This document shows positions 38,536 through 48,573 of a DNA stretch of 64,000 nucleotides, one piece after another (the stretch's first letter is position 1; each line of letters begins with the position of its first letter). A model generated the notes under the pieces. It saw nothing but the letters and a program-made list of their open reading frames with translations, was not told the origin of the DNA and made no database searches. The translations under genes were made by a program, and so were the position numbers. This DNA is from Byssochlamys sp. IMV 00236 (taxonomy: Eukaryota; Ascomycota; Eurotiomycetes; Eurotiales; Thermoascaceae). Location: NCBI GenBank assembly GCA_001931875.2, contig MSJH02000117.1, forward strand, positions 1-64,000. Reading direction: 5' to 3'.

Positions 38536-38723
38536 TTTCATGCCATTTTGCCTCTAGGAGTTCCCGACCTCGGCCATTTCATGACAACTCCTCTCTCCCC
38601 TGCAAGCCCAGCTAGTATACCCTCCTGCTGGCGTACTGTATCTCATTTATCCGAAACTGAAAACCAACCAGCGCTTCAGACATCTGAGATTCCGTGTTCA
38701 TCGGGACCCCGTCAACCGCCGTT

Positions 38724-40834
38724 ATGGCTACGAACGCTGCTTCGCACATCTCCGTTGGGGCCTTAAGGTATTCTCCGAGCCCATGTGTGCTTCTCGTCTT
38801 AGAGCTAGTCGCTGACTCGTTGGCTATATTAAAGTGCAATATTTGACGACTCGAAAGTTGCTCCGCAGGAGCCCATTGTCCAATGTGTCCAGATCAAACC
38901 CTTACCTCCGCAACAAAATAATCAGGAGCGCTTTCGCGCTGTCTTTAGCGACATTTCGAACTATGTACAAACTATGCTTGCAACCCGTACGTTTTGGCTC
39001 ATGCCTCCGTGTGATGTCAAGAGAATGTTCCCATGCTAATCAATCTTGCCACCTCAGAAGCGAATCACCTCGTTACAAGTGGGCTTCTTCGTAAAGGATG
39101 TTTCGTCCGTCTCAAGTCATTCCAAGCAAATTCTGTCAAGGGCAAAAAGTATGTCGCATATGCAGGAAATAGTCAGCGTGGTACTGACTCGATAGGATTT
39201 TGATCATCTTGGACCTCGAGGTCCTGCAGGAACTTGGAGAGTGTGAAAAGATTGGCGAGCCAAAGCCTCTCGAAACCAAGCCCGAGGATGATGAGAAAGC
39301 GCAGTCCACCGCGATTTCTAGTAACGGCTTTTACGGCACAAAGGCACAAACCCAGCCTCAGCCGCAGGCCCGGCGTGTACAGACACACGGTCATGCAGCA
39401 GCCTCAGCCCATGCTACAATCTATCCGATAGAGGCGATTTCTCCTTACTCGCACAAGTGGACGATTAAGGCACGGTGTACAAGCAAGTCGGCGATCAAAA
39501 CTTGGCACAATAGAAATGGAGAAGGGAAACTATTCAGCGTTAATCTCCTCGATGATAGTGGCGAGATTCGAGCTACCGGTTTCAACGACCAATGTGACAT
39601 GCTCTATGATGTTTTCCAGGAAGGTAGTGTGTACTACATATCCAGTCCCTGCAGGGTCCAGATCGCGAAGAAACAGTTCAGCAACCTGAACAATGACTAT
39701 GAGTTGACCTTCGAAAGGGATACCGTGGTCGAAAAGGTGAGTGTCGATCTGCCAAGTCCTGCAGGGTCTGTACTAATGTGGTTGATCAGGCGGAAGACCA
39801 AAACGATGTACCACAAGTCCGATTCAATTTCACTAGCATCGGTGACTTGCAGGCAGTCGAGAAAGACACCACCATTGACGTAATTGGGGTCTTGAAGGAC
39901 GCAGCAGAAACGTCTCAAATCATATCCAAGACAACCAGTAAACCCTACGACAAACGTGAGTTGACTCTTGTTGACAACACAGGCTTTTCTGTTCGTTTGA
40001 CAGTGTGGGGTTCTACTGCAACGGAGTTTAGTGCTGCGCCGGAGTCGGTCATCGCGTTCAAAGGAGTGAAAGTTTCAGATTTCGGGGGTAGAAGCCTAAG
40101 TTTGCTAAGCTCCGGATCGATGACTATTGACCCGGATATTGAGGAAGCTCATAAGCTTAGAGGCTGGTATGATGCCCAAGGCCGGTCTGATACTTTCACT
40201 TCTCATGCTTCACTGTCAAGTGCCATAGGCACTACTCCTGGGAGACGCGATCAGTTCAAGACCGTGGCACAGATCCGGGAGGAGCAGCTGGGCATGTCCG
40301 AAACTCCAGACTTCTTTTCACTGAAAGCTACTGTTATCTACATAAAACAGGATAATGTGGCTTATCCAGCCTGCATTTCTGAGGGTTGCAACAAGAAGGT
40401 GACAGAGCTCGACCCTGGGCAGTGGCGTTGTGAGCGCTGCGAAAAAACGCATCCTAGACCGGAATATCGTTACATAATGCTTATCAATGTCAGCGATCAC
40501 ACAGGCCAGCTTTGGCTGAGTTGCTTTGATGAAGTGGGAAGAGCTCTCATGGGAACTTCAGCTGATCAGCTGATGGAACTCCGACAAAATGATGACAAGG
40601 CAGCAGGAGAAATATTCCAGGATGCGAATTGTCGAACATGGAATTTCAGGTGCAAGGCTAAAACAGATAACTTTGGTGATCAGCAACGGTACGTATTTCT
40701 TCAGCCGACAAATACTTTTGCTGGGTTGCTAATTTCCTTTTAGCGTTCGGTATCAAGTCTCCTCTGCTAAAGCCTTGAATTATTCAGAGGAAGCTTCACG
40801 TTTGGCTGATATTATTCAAATGTACACTGTATAA
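38724..40834 (+). CDS. rfa1: Replication protein A large subunit (RPA70/Rfa1)
   Basis: The single-stranded DNA-binding subunit of RPA, for replication, repair and recombination in the nucleus. Exons: 38,724-38,767; 38,835-38,986; 39,058-39,148; 39,196-39,736; 39,790-40,688; 40,744-40,834. The total is 1,818 nt, 605 residues, the normal size. The start MATNAASHISVGAL begins the N-terminal protein-interaction OB fold (about 1-115). A linker rich in Gln/Pro follows. DNA-binding OB folds A (about 170-290, IYPIEAISPY…WTIKARCTSK), B (about 295-410) and C (about 445-600) come next. The C fold has a zinc ribbon with Cys471, Cys476, Cys490 and Cys493. All introns are GT-AG, 47-71 bp. It has two ACGCGT boxes upstream, consistent with G1/S control. 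Confidence 0.96.
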
Positions 40835-41181
40835 TAGAAGGCGTGTAACTTTACCACGGTATTTATTATGCCTTTGAATATCGATGCCAATAGTATTTTT
40901 ATCTCTCGATTTTGCCTCCTTGCTTGCTTGTTGCGCTTCTATTGTCTTTGCCGTATCGGAATCGCCGCAACCCCCTGGTCTATAGCAGTCATTCTATCAA
41001 TCTCCTATCCTATCAAGGCAATCGAGATTCGCCGTTGCCGATACTCTACTACTCTCAAAAGAGTTGCTATCTCCTACTCCCCTTGAATGCCTGCAACGCC
41101 TTTAATATGGTATATGTGAGCATATACCTGGTTATAGAGAAGTTCTATATGTAATCCTAAAAAAGCTTTAATCTGCTCCGA
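40835..41181. other. Intergenic, convergent 3' ends of rfa1 and the DDHD gene
   Basis: About 350 bp of ordinary-composition sequence between two stop codons facing each other. I see no gene; it presumably holds both 3' UTRs. Confidence 0.6.
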
Positions 41182-44100
41182 TTAGACCTCTACCGGACGC
41201 CTATGTCTGCGATTGCGCGATAGGATCTGTGATAATATAAAATGATTCACATCCTCATCAGCCCAGTATGAAAGATGGCTAGCGATGCTAGCGATTAGCG
41301 ATATGTCAAAGACCCCTCTGCGGTTTGATAAGTTAGCATTGCTTGCTCGCAGTAGGGAGACAGAGAGGGTCAAGTATAGCCTGCGTAGACGTGGGAGGAT
41401 ATAGGCACAAGAAAAACAACTTACTCCTGCACACTGTAGTCTACTCGCCCGTTGGAGTTCAATGACCTGACTTTGGCCTCCTCTATCTTCAATTTCCTTG
41501 CACGCTCTTCATTTTCGAGGAAATCGGAGGTCTTGTTCTTGTCCCGCGTTTTGCGGAAGCCCTCATAAAGCGTCTCCAACTCTGGTTCAATGAGAGTCTG
41601 GAACTTTGCACCCCTTTCTCCTAAATCTCCGTCTAGAGTATTTGACATTGCTGGTGCTTGTCCATGTGAAATAACTGATGAACCGTGTTGCTGGAGATGC
41701 TGGGACTGCGCGGCTCCAGAATTGGGAGCAGATTGTGAATGTGTGCCATCTGCGCTCAACCCCAAACTGCGGTTGAGGAGAGTGCTTGCCACACCCGAGG
41801 TGAAGTTTGTCCAGAGTGAGCCGACGCTCTGGCCTACTCGGCTGCTGATATTCGAGAGACTCTGTCCTGAGGCACTCCAGATGCTCTTCTTCACAGACGG
41901 CAATGGCTGTGGTTTGAGTGCAGCCATCGCGGGCGATATCAATGGCTCAAGGCGATAACTCACTGGGTCTGAAGGATGAAAAATGTTATACAGTTGCTCG
42001 CACTTGGGCGAGGACACAGTGGGTAATATGTTGCTCAGGGTGCCATCCCCAGGAATGCTTCCATGTCGTTCTGTAGAAGTTGAACTGACATTGAAGGACT
42101 TCCGATCGCTGCTGCGGCTGATGGGTATCTTGTCGGAATTAGTTTCGGCATTGCGTCCGGCGATAGTCTTCCCTTTGAGCATCTGAAAGAGTGCAATGGG
42201 CGATCCTAGGCAGAAGAACTCCTCACATTCAAAGTCTAGAGGAAAGGCCGTGGGCCGCTGTGGCAAGCCACTGTGTAGATTCGTTGAGCTTCTCTGCTGA
42301 TTAGATGGCGGATCATCACTCTGATGACAAAGAATATCAAATAGGATAGCGCTCCCAAGAGAATGCCCACAGAGGCTCACGGAGCCTTTGAATTTCGGGT
42401 TTCGTTCCTTGAAGAGCTTGTAGATTCGATTGCATTCTTGCTGGACAATAGTGGCGATGTGCTCACGATACGCACTCTGGTAAAGAAGGACATCCATTGC
42501 TAAATCGGAGATCAGATTTCGGACCGCTGGCACTCCTTCAAGAGTAATGTCGGCAAGGCTTGGGTACTGTTCGTCCTCAGCAGAAAGCTCATCCCCGTCA
42601 GCTAGATCGAGTTCCTTGCGAATTTCCCTCAATCCTCGCTTTGGAAAATCTAAAAGATGACGCCAGCACCTAAAATATATCCTCACAATTAGCAAGCCAA
42701 AAGAATACCACCTCAGTGGTTCAGAATAAAGTCAGGATTCCTTACACAGGGAGGACTTGTACTCGGCAGTTCCTTTTACCATCGGCAAAAGAGGAGTTGA
42801 GAGTCTGCAGGTCCGGAGAAGCTCCGTAGACACTCTTCATCGTCTTTCGTAAGACATTTACATCGTGAACAAAATTGATGCTTTCAAGACGAAGTCCTAA
42901 TCGCTGACCGATCCCATGTGTAACCAGTACTAGATGGTCAATCTCTCTTTCTCTTTCTTCGTCATCAGCATCCCTCGAATCTTCCATTTCCTGTTGTTCC
43001 CGCTTACGGGCCTCTTCCTCCAGCTCAGCATCGTCTTCGGTGCGTCCCGCCAAGGACGACATATGCCGCTGTAGCGTCGAACCGTGACTCCCCTGAATTG
43101 TGCCGTCGGTCGACATCTCATCACCGTGAGCTACGATATCGGCTAGCTGTTCAGGATAAGAGTTCGGTGACAGGCCCAAGGGCTCTCTGTGAGAAGCTCT
43201 AGACGTCGCTTTATCTCCCGGTTTCTGGTGCGAAGACCTAGTGTCCATGCCCTTCGTGTCTGCTGTCTCTTTTGGCCTCTTTAATTCAGTATATCCGCGG
43301 ACAACTTTGGTCCCAGGGACACCTCCAAATCTTTGGTATACAGTGCTGCTCATACGTGACACGAAATCATCGTACATCAGCCATGCAGTAGATGGATCCT
43401 GATACGAAACCGTGCTATTCATATAGGCACCGAAGAGGCGATAATTCTGGGGTTCATTTAAGTTTGTGAACGACCTCTCTCGGGCCGTGTTTTCCGTGAC
43501 ATTGCGCGAAGGGTCAACGGCACCAGGCCGATGAGTGCCGGTGATGGAATCTGAATTGTTATGGGCCTTGCCGGATTCGTCAATTATTGTAGACGTGGGT
43601 CGAGACTTGGGCTTTTGTCGTTCATGGAACTGCCAGGGTCTGATCTTCAGATAGCCTTCCTCGAGTTGCGTAGCAAGGTTCTCATCACAGGGCTTGAGCG
43701 TAGAGCCATCTTGAAAGAACCACGTTCCCCGGCGAACTTCATAAACTGGTCCCAGCCAGTATGCAGGGCTGAGCTCCCTGCGCTCAATATCCACATCGAA
43801 AAGATAATCTTCGTTCACTGGAACTTTGACCGAGTCTCGACCTTGAGGATGTTCACGACGGGACTCGGACGCACCGCTAGTATCCTCTTCCTCTGCCAAC
43901 CGTTGAAAGGCGGCCTCAATTGCCTGTGAATCCTTGACCGAGAATGGCACGAACTTCTTCGGGGGAGGGAGGGGCTTGCTGCTGTCCTTTATCTGATCGC
44001 CAAGGTGTGGTTTCGATTTGGGTGTATCGACAGCGTAGAACCACCTTGTTCGCAGCGGTGGACAGTCTTTGGGATAACGCCGTAGGCTGAGCCTATGCCG

Positions 44101-44265
44101 ATGCGAGATTGTGTGGTCTTCTCCCTTGGAGCGACGCAGGCCATCTTTCCTATCGAGATGATCTCCATCTGGATGAGGCGTCGTGCTTCTGGAACCGCTC
44201 CATGGCGAGATAGCCCCAAGGAATGAACTTCTCTGTTCCGCACCGGGCATGATCCTCCGCTGCAT
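41182..44265 (-). CDS. DDHD-domain phospholipase (PA-PLA1 family)
   Basis: Intracellular phospholipase A1-like enzyme, related to yeast Ddl1 and mammalian DDHD1/2. Exons: 44,265-42,746; 42,669-41,425; 41,317-41,182, total 2,901 nt, 966 residues. The N-terminal part has a WWE-like tryptophan-rich segment (YWLGPVYEVRRGTWFFQDG, roughly 170-190) and an acidic/Glu-Arg-rich region. The lipase core starts with HLVLVTHGIG. Nucleophile Ser610 lies in GHSLG. The DDHD domain (about 640-960) includes FHPSDPVSYRLEP and, in the last exon, ASHLSYWADEDVNHF. The last intron (107 bp) starts inside a Glu codon; without splicing the frame stops at once. An alternative start is Met at 44,250. Substrate and location are not readable from sequence. 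Confidence 0.92.
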
Positions 44266-44739
44266 CCGAGGAACGAGGGCGGAGTGGACGAGAGAAGGCT
44301 AAGACTCTAAGTCACAGGTAACAGAGGTGAGAGAAGGATAGGACAGTACGGCTGCAGGCAAGGATCCACAACCGAAATACCATGATACCACATTGCACGC
44401 TCTTTTGTCTGCTGAGTCCTGACCAGTAGGGCGATTCGGTCACCGCCTACAGTGACGTCGGGATAGCGGCCGGCTGTCAGGATCTAGACTAGCCCCCAAG
44501 ACACCAGCTATGCCATACTCAACTCTGTAGTCTAGGTACCTAGGTAGTTGGCGCAGTGCTGTCTTTAGCTACATACATTCGGGTGCAGGGCCAAGTGTTT
44601 AGTTAGAAGATTCGGTGCATGCTGCTGTGAACTAGCGCAGAGCATGACATCATGAAGTGCTGTAGGTATATATATATATATTAATAGTAACAGTATATAT
44701 ACTAAGAATAAATATCTTAGAGGCTAATAAAATCAATAA
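44266..44739. other. Upstream region of DDHD gene, becoming AT-rich
   Basis: Normal composition to about 44,640, then a (TA)n microsatellite around 44,670-44,685 and an AT-rich stretch running into the assembly gap. No gene seen. Confidence 0.6.
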
Positions 44740-44801
44740 NNNNNNNNNNNNNNNNNNNNNNNNNNNNNNNNNNNNNNNNNNNNNNNNNNNNNNNNNNNNN
44801 N
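44740..44801. other. Assembly gap, 62 N
   Basis: Run of 62 undetermined bases flanked by AT-rich, RIP-like sequence on both sides, so the true length may be different. Confidence 0.99.
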
Positions 44802-44907
44802 AAAAAAGGAAAACTATTTATACCTCTTTAACTGTAATAAAAATAATAAAAGACTAATAGATAATATAATTAAATATATAAATAAAAAAAATAATAAAAA
44901 GAGAAAT
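44802..44907. repeat. Small AT-rich island next to tRNA-Leu copy 2
   Basis: About 100 bp of A/T-rich sequence continuing the composition left of the gap. It includes A-runs at 44,884-44,891 and 44,896-44,900, which read on the minus strand as T8 and T5 Pol III terminators for the neighbouring tRNA. Confidence 0.6.
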
Positions 44908-45009
44908 TGACAAGGGTGGGATTCGAACCCACGCCATTTTCATGACACGGAATGTGATGGATCAGGTGAAACCTGAACCGTGCGCCTTAGACCACTCGGC
45001 CACCTTGCC
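44908..45009 (-). tRNA. tRNA-Leu(CAG) with intron, copy 2
   Basis: Minus-strand gene of 102 bp, identical in all mature positions to the copy at 35,165-35,266. Anticodon CAG is at 44,975-44,973 and the 20-nt intron at 44,971-44,952. The only differences are two bases in the intron, which reads …ATCACAT here and …ATAATAT in copy 1. The flanks of the two copies are unrelated. It lies beside an AT-rich island and the gap, facing copy 1 across the ubp14-rfa1-DDHD gene block. Confidence 0.95.
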
Positions 45010-45757
45010 TTATTGGTAATGTCGCTGAACATTCTGATTTATTAAGCAGACTATTCGTAAATATCAATATTGCTAGTTACATGCCATGCTTAATTAATCC
45101 ATTGTCTATATTTCTTTCCTATATAACTGGTATGTTAACTAATAGGATAAATACTCTCCGGCCTCTTTGCTAAGTACCTAGTGTGTCTAAGAGATGTAGG
45201 TTTACTCTAGTCTATGCCTAGATAGGTACTAGGCAACTCCGGAACTTAGAAGAACCATCGACATCATCGGCTAGCGGCTGGTGTCATCGCAACCGACCAA
45301 GCCACACTCGACACGAAGAACAAGACAAAAGCTATCTACAGTCTTGCGCTGCCTCAGTCAGCTCATGTCATACAGGCCATACTGACACATTCAACGGTAT
45401 CTCTAGCCAGGACCAACCGGCCATAGTCTACTGCTCTTGTAGAGACAGACCTTGGGAACCTACATATCCATCCTGACCCCACTTCTGTTGTGTCAACTCA
45501 GCGCGCTGGTTAGTAGACGGCCATTCTCAAACCCCCTTTCCTTTCTCCACTACCGCAATATCTCCATTCCCCCTGCAATCTAGTCGGGGACATACTTTCC
45601 ATAGTGTCTGATCTGGTCACAGTTAGAAGACACTGACATTCCCAGTTCCTACTTAGGTGTGTGGATGAAATAGACCCGTCTGCACCTGAAGGACCCCGCC
45701 ATTGTCGAGAACCAGGCCCTGATACTACCCCACACCTGGTCAAATCAGTTCGTGATA
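45010..45757. promoter_or_regulatory. Upstream region of fimbrin gene
   Basis: About 750 bp between tRNA-Leu copy 2 and the fimbrin start codon. Composition normal; pyrimidine-rich tracts near 45,535-45,580. Short open frames here have no recognisable content. Confidence 0.5.
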
Positions 45758-47993
45758 ATGAACGTCATCAAGCTTCAAAAGTACGTATCTCTTTCTGTTT
45801 GTATCAAGTTCTGTGATGGGCGCACTTTCGCGTTTTGTGAGATCCTCTGGCTTACTGGTGCCTAATGTTGCAGGAAGTACCCCCAGTTCCAGCAAGATGA
45901 GATATTCGCCCTCCAGGATGCGTTCAGGAAACTAGACGTCGACGATAAAGGCTACCTTGACGAAGCAAGTGTCATAAAGGCGACACAGCAGTCAGAACGC
46001 CAGCCGTACGATGTCGTGCGTCAAGCGCTGAAGGAGGTGGAACTGGACAGCTCCCGACGTGTGGAACTGGAAGACTACGTCGATGTAGGGAAATTCAGCG
46101 AAATTTATCTTCTGGTTGCTAATATATGATCACAGCTCATCTCAAAGCTTCGTGCAGGTGGTCCGGCCTTTGCGCAGAACAAACTCCCCGGTGGACCGGT
46201 TCGAGCCGCTGCCCCCATACCCGGAAACGGTGCCCCCTCTCCTCGGCATGTTTCAAAGGGAAGCGTTGGTGGTAAAATCCATGTACAGGGTTCATCTGCA
46301 AATGTGACGCATACAATCAACGAGGATGAAAGAACAGAATTCACAAGGCACATCAATGCAGTCCTTGCCGGAGACCCGGACATCGGCCATCTTCTTCCGT
46401 TTCCAACAGATACCTTCCAGATGTTCGACGAATGTAAAGATGGATTGGTTCTAGCTAAGCTTATCAATGATAGTGTACCAGATACTATCGATGAGCGTGT
46501 TCTGAACAGACCAGGCAAAAAGATCAAGCAACTAAATGCCTTCCATATGACGGAGAACAATAATATAGTCATCAACTCAGCGAAGGGTATCGGTTGCTCT
46601 GTTGTCAATATTGGAAGTCAAGACATCATCGAAGTACGAGAACATCTCATCCTTGGTTTGATCTGGCAAATCATCCGTCGCGGTCTTCTAGGAAAGATCG
46701 ACATCAAGCTCCATCCCGAGCTTTACAGGCTGCTGGAGGAGGACGAGACGCTCGATCAGTTCCTTCGCTTGCCACCAGAGCAGATACTTCTGCGTTGGTT
46801 CAACTACCATTTGAAGAATGCGAAGTGGGAAAGGAGGTAAGTAGGCCCAATTCTCCTTTAGGAATTTTCGGTTGCTCATATCTATATCAAAGAGTTACAA
46901 ATTTCTCGACCGATGTGAAGGATGGAGAGAATTATACAGTTCTACTCAATCAACTTGCTCCTGATGTCTGCTCCCGCGCACCCCTTCAGACACGGGACTT
47001 GCTTCAACGTGCTGAGCAGGTCCTGTCGAATGCAGAAAAGCTGGACTGTCGCAAATTCTTGACTCCTTCTTCGCTTGTTGCGGGAAACCCTAAACTTAAC
47101 CTCGCCTTCGTCGCCAATCTGTTCAACACCCACCCAGGGCTAGACCCTATTACCGAAGAAGACAAGCTTGAAGTTGAAGACTTCGATGCCGAGGGAGAGA
47201 GGGAGGCTAGAGTTTTTACGCTCTGGCTGAATTCGCTGGATGTACAGCCAGCTGTCAATTCTCTCTTCGACGATCTGCGAGATGGGACAGTATTGTTGCA
47301 AGCCTACGATAAGGTCATCCCCAGTAGCGTCAACTGGAGACACGTAAACCGCCCCCCTGCCTCGGGTGGGGAAATGATGCGATTCAAGGCCGTGGAGAAT
47401 ACGAATTATGCCATTGAGCTTGGCAAGCACAACGGGTTCTCCCTTGTCGGCATACAGGGAGCCGACATTACTGATGGCCAACGTACCTTGACCCTTGGTC
47501 TAGTGTGGCAGTTGATGCGGAGGGATATTACAAACACCCTCTCTTCGCTGGCGCAACGGATGGGCAAGCGGGAGATCACGGACGCTGAAATGATCCGTTG
47601 GGCAAACGACATGTCGCGGAAAGGAGGCCGGAATTCTGCAATTCGTAGCTTCAAAGATCCATCCATTGGGTCTGGCCTGTTCCTCCTCGATGTGCTTAAC
47701 GGCATGAAGAGCAGTTATGTGGACTACGACCTTGTGACTCCTGGGCGGACCGACGAGGAAGCGTATGCGAACGCGAAGTTGAGTATCAGTATAGCGAGAA
47801 AGATGGGCGCCACCATTTGGCTGGTGCCAGAAGATATCTGCCAGGTCCGTTCGCGTTTGGTGACAACTTTCATCGGTAAGTGCTGGGAAGAGACACCCAT
47901 TCTGTTACTATCTGTCTATGTCCAACATCTGATATTATTTGATGCTGACAATCACCGGCAGGATCCCTCATGGCCACCTACGAGAAGATGTAA
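45758..47993 (+). CDS. fimA: Fimbrin, actin-bundling protein
   Basis: Cross-links actin filaments in cortical patches and the endocytic collar near hyphal tips. Exons: 45,758-45,780; 45,874-46,084; 46,136-46,836; 46,893-47,875; 47,962-47,993, total 1,950 nt, 649 residues, standard for the family. The first exon is only 23 nt (MNVIKLQ) and the last 32 nt (…SLMATYEKM). The N-terminal EF-hand-like region has one good loop (DVDDKGYLDE, about 28-37) and one degenerate loop. Four calponin-homology domains follow in two actin-binding modules (about 140-385 and 400-645). Examples are DECKDGLVLAKLIND with LNRP, and FDDLRDGTVLLQAYD with NRPP. All introns are GT-AG. The called symbol follows the Aspergillus name; yeast name is SAC6. 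Confidence 0.96.
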
Positions 47994-48573
47994 ATGGCAA
48001 ATCAGCCATAGTAACCGAGATCCCCCCGTGTTTCTGCCCTCTTATGTGCCATCTGTCCCGCGTATGGAAGCGAATAAGGAGATAGGCAAAATGAAATATA
48101 CTGGTTACTTTTTGTATTTAGTTCCCAGTGTAAGAGAGCTTTTGTAGTTGTTGCTTAGGCATTATCTCAAATTATAATAGTTTCAGACTGTGAGAATAGT
48201 AGTGAAAATTCTCGAAGCTCCACAGATAGTTCCATTTTTCTTTGCTGTTAACTAGGCCGTTCGTTTGCACATACATTTGGAAGTAAAACAACGACAGGGC
48301 GGATGCACTGGCGGCTTTTCCAATAAAGGCAAGTGATCTGCCCGCTCCATACAATTGGTAAAAATAGACGTTAGTTATCCGCTTCGGGGTTACTTATATC
48401 ATCCCTACTAACTTAACTACAGCTCGGGAGCGAACACCTCCTGTGCTACAGCTGTTAACCAACACCTCAAAACATCGCACCATCTCTGGACTCTCTCCGT
48501 GCGAATCCGCCAAAATACGTCTTATGGCTCTAGCCTCTGTGGAACTCGCTGCAGTTCAAGCGCTGCGAGGGCC
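47994..48573. promoter_or_regulatory. Intergenic region between fimbrin and the sorting nexin gene
   Basis: About 580 bp holding the fimbrin 3' UTR and the promoter of the next gene, both plus strand. The frame of the next gene is open back to about 48,499 but the first in-frame ATG is at 48,574. No other gene seen. Confidence 0.5.

Larger units (their letters stand above)
38049..38723. promoter_or_regulatory. Divergent ubp14/rfa1 promoter region
   Basis: A 675-bp shared upstream region. The ubp14 side contains an A-run near 38,285; the rfa1 side contains two ACGCGT sites (listed separately). I see no additional gene. Confidence 0.6.

Noticed and set aside
38548..39094. Plus-strand open frames at 38,548-38,766 and 38,834-39,094 as separate genes
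   Set aside because: They are other frames of rfa1 exons 1-2 and introns; the spliced frame gives the conserved RPA70 N-terminus.
48499..48573. Translation of the sorting nexin from 48,499
   Set aside because: The codon there is GTG; the first in-frame ATG, in a GCCATGG context, is at 48,574.
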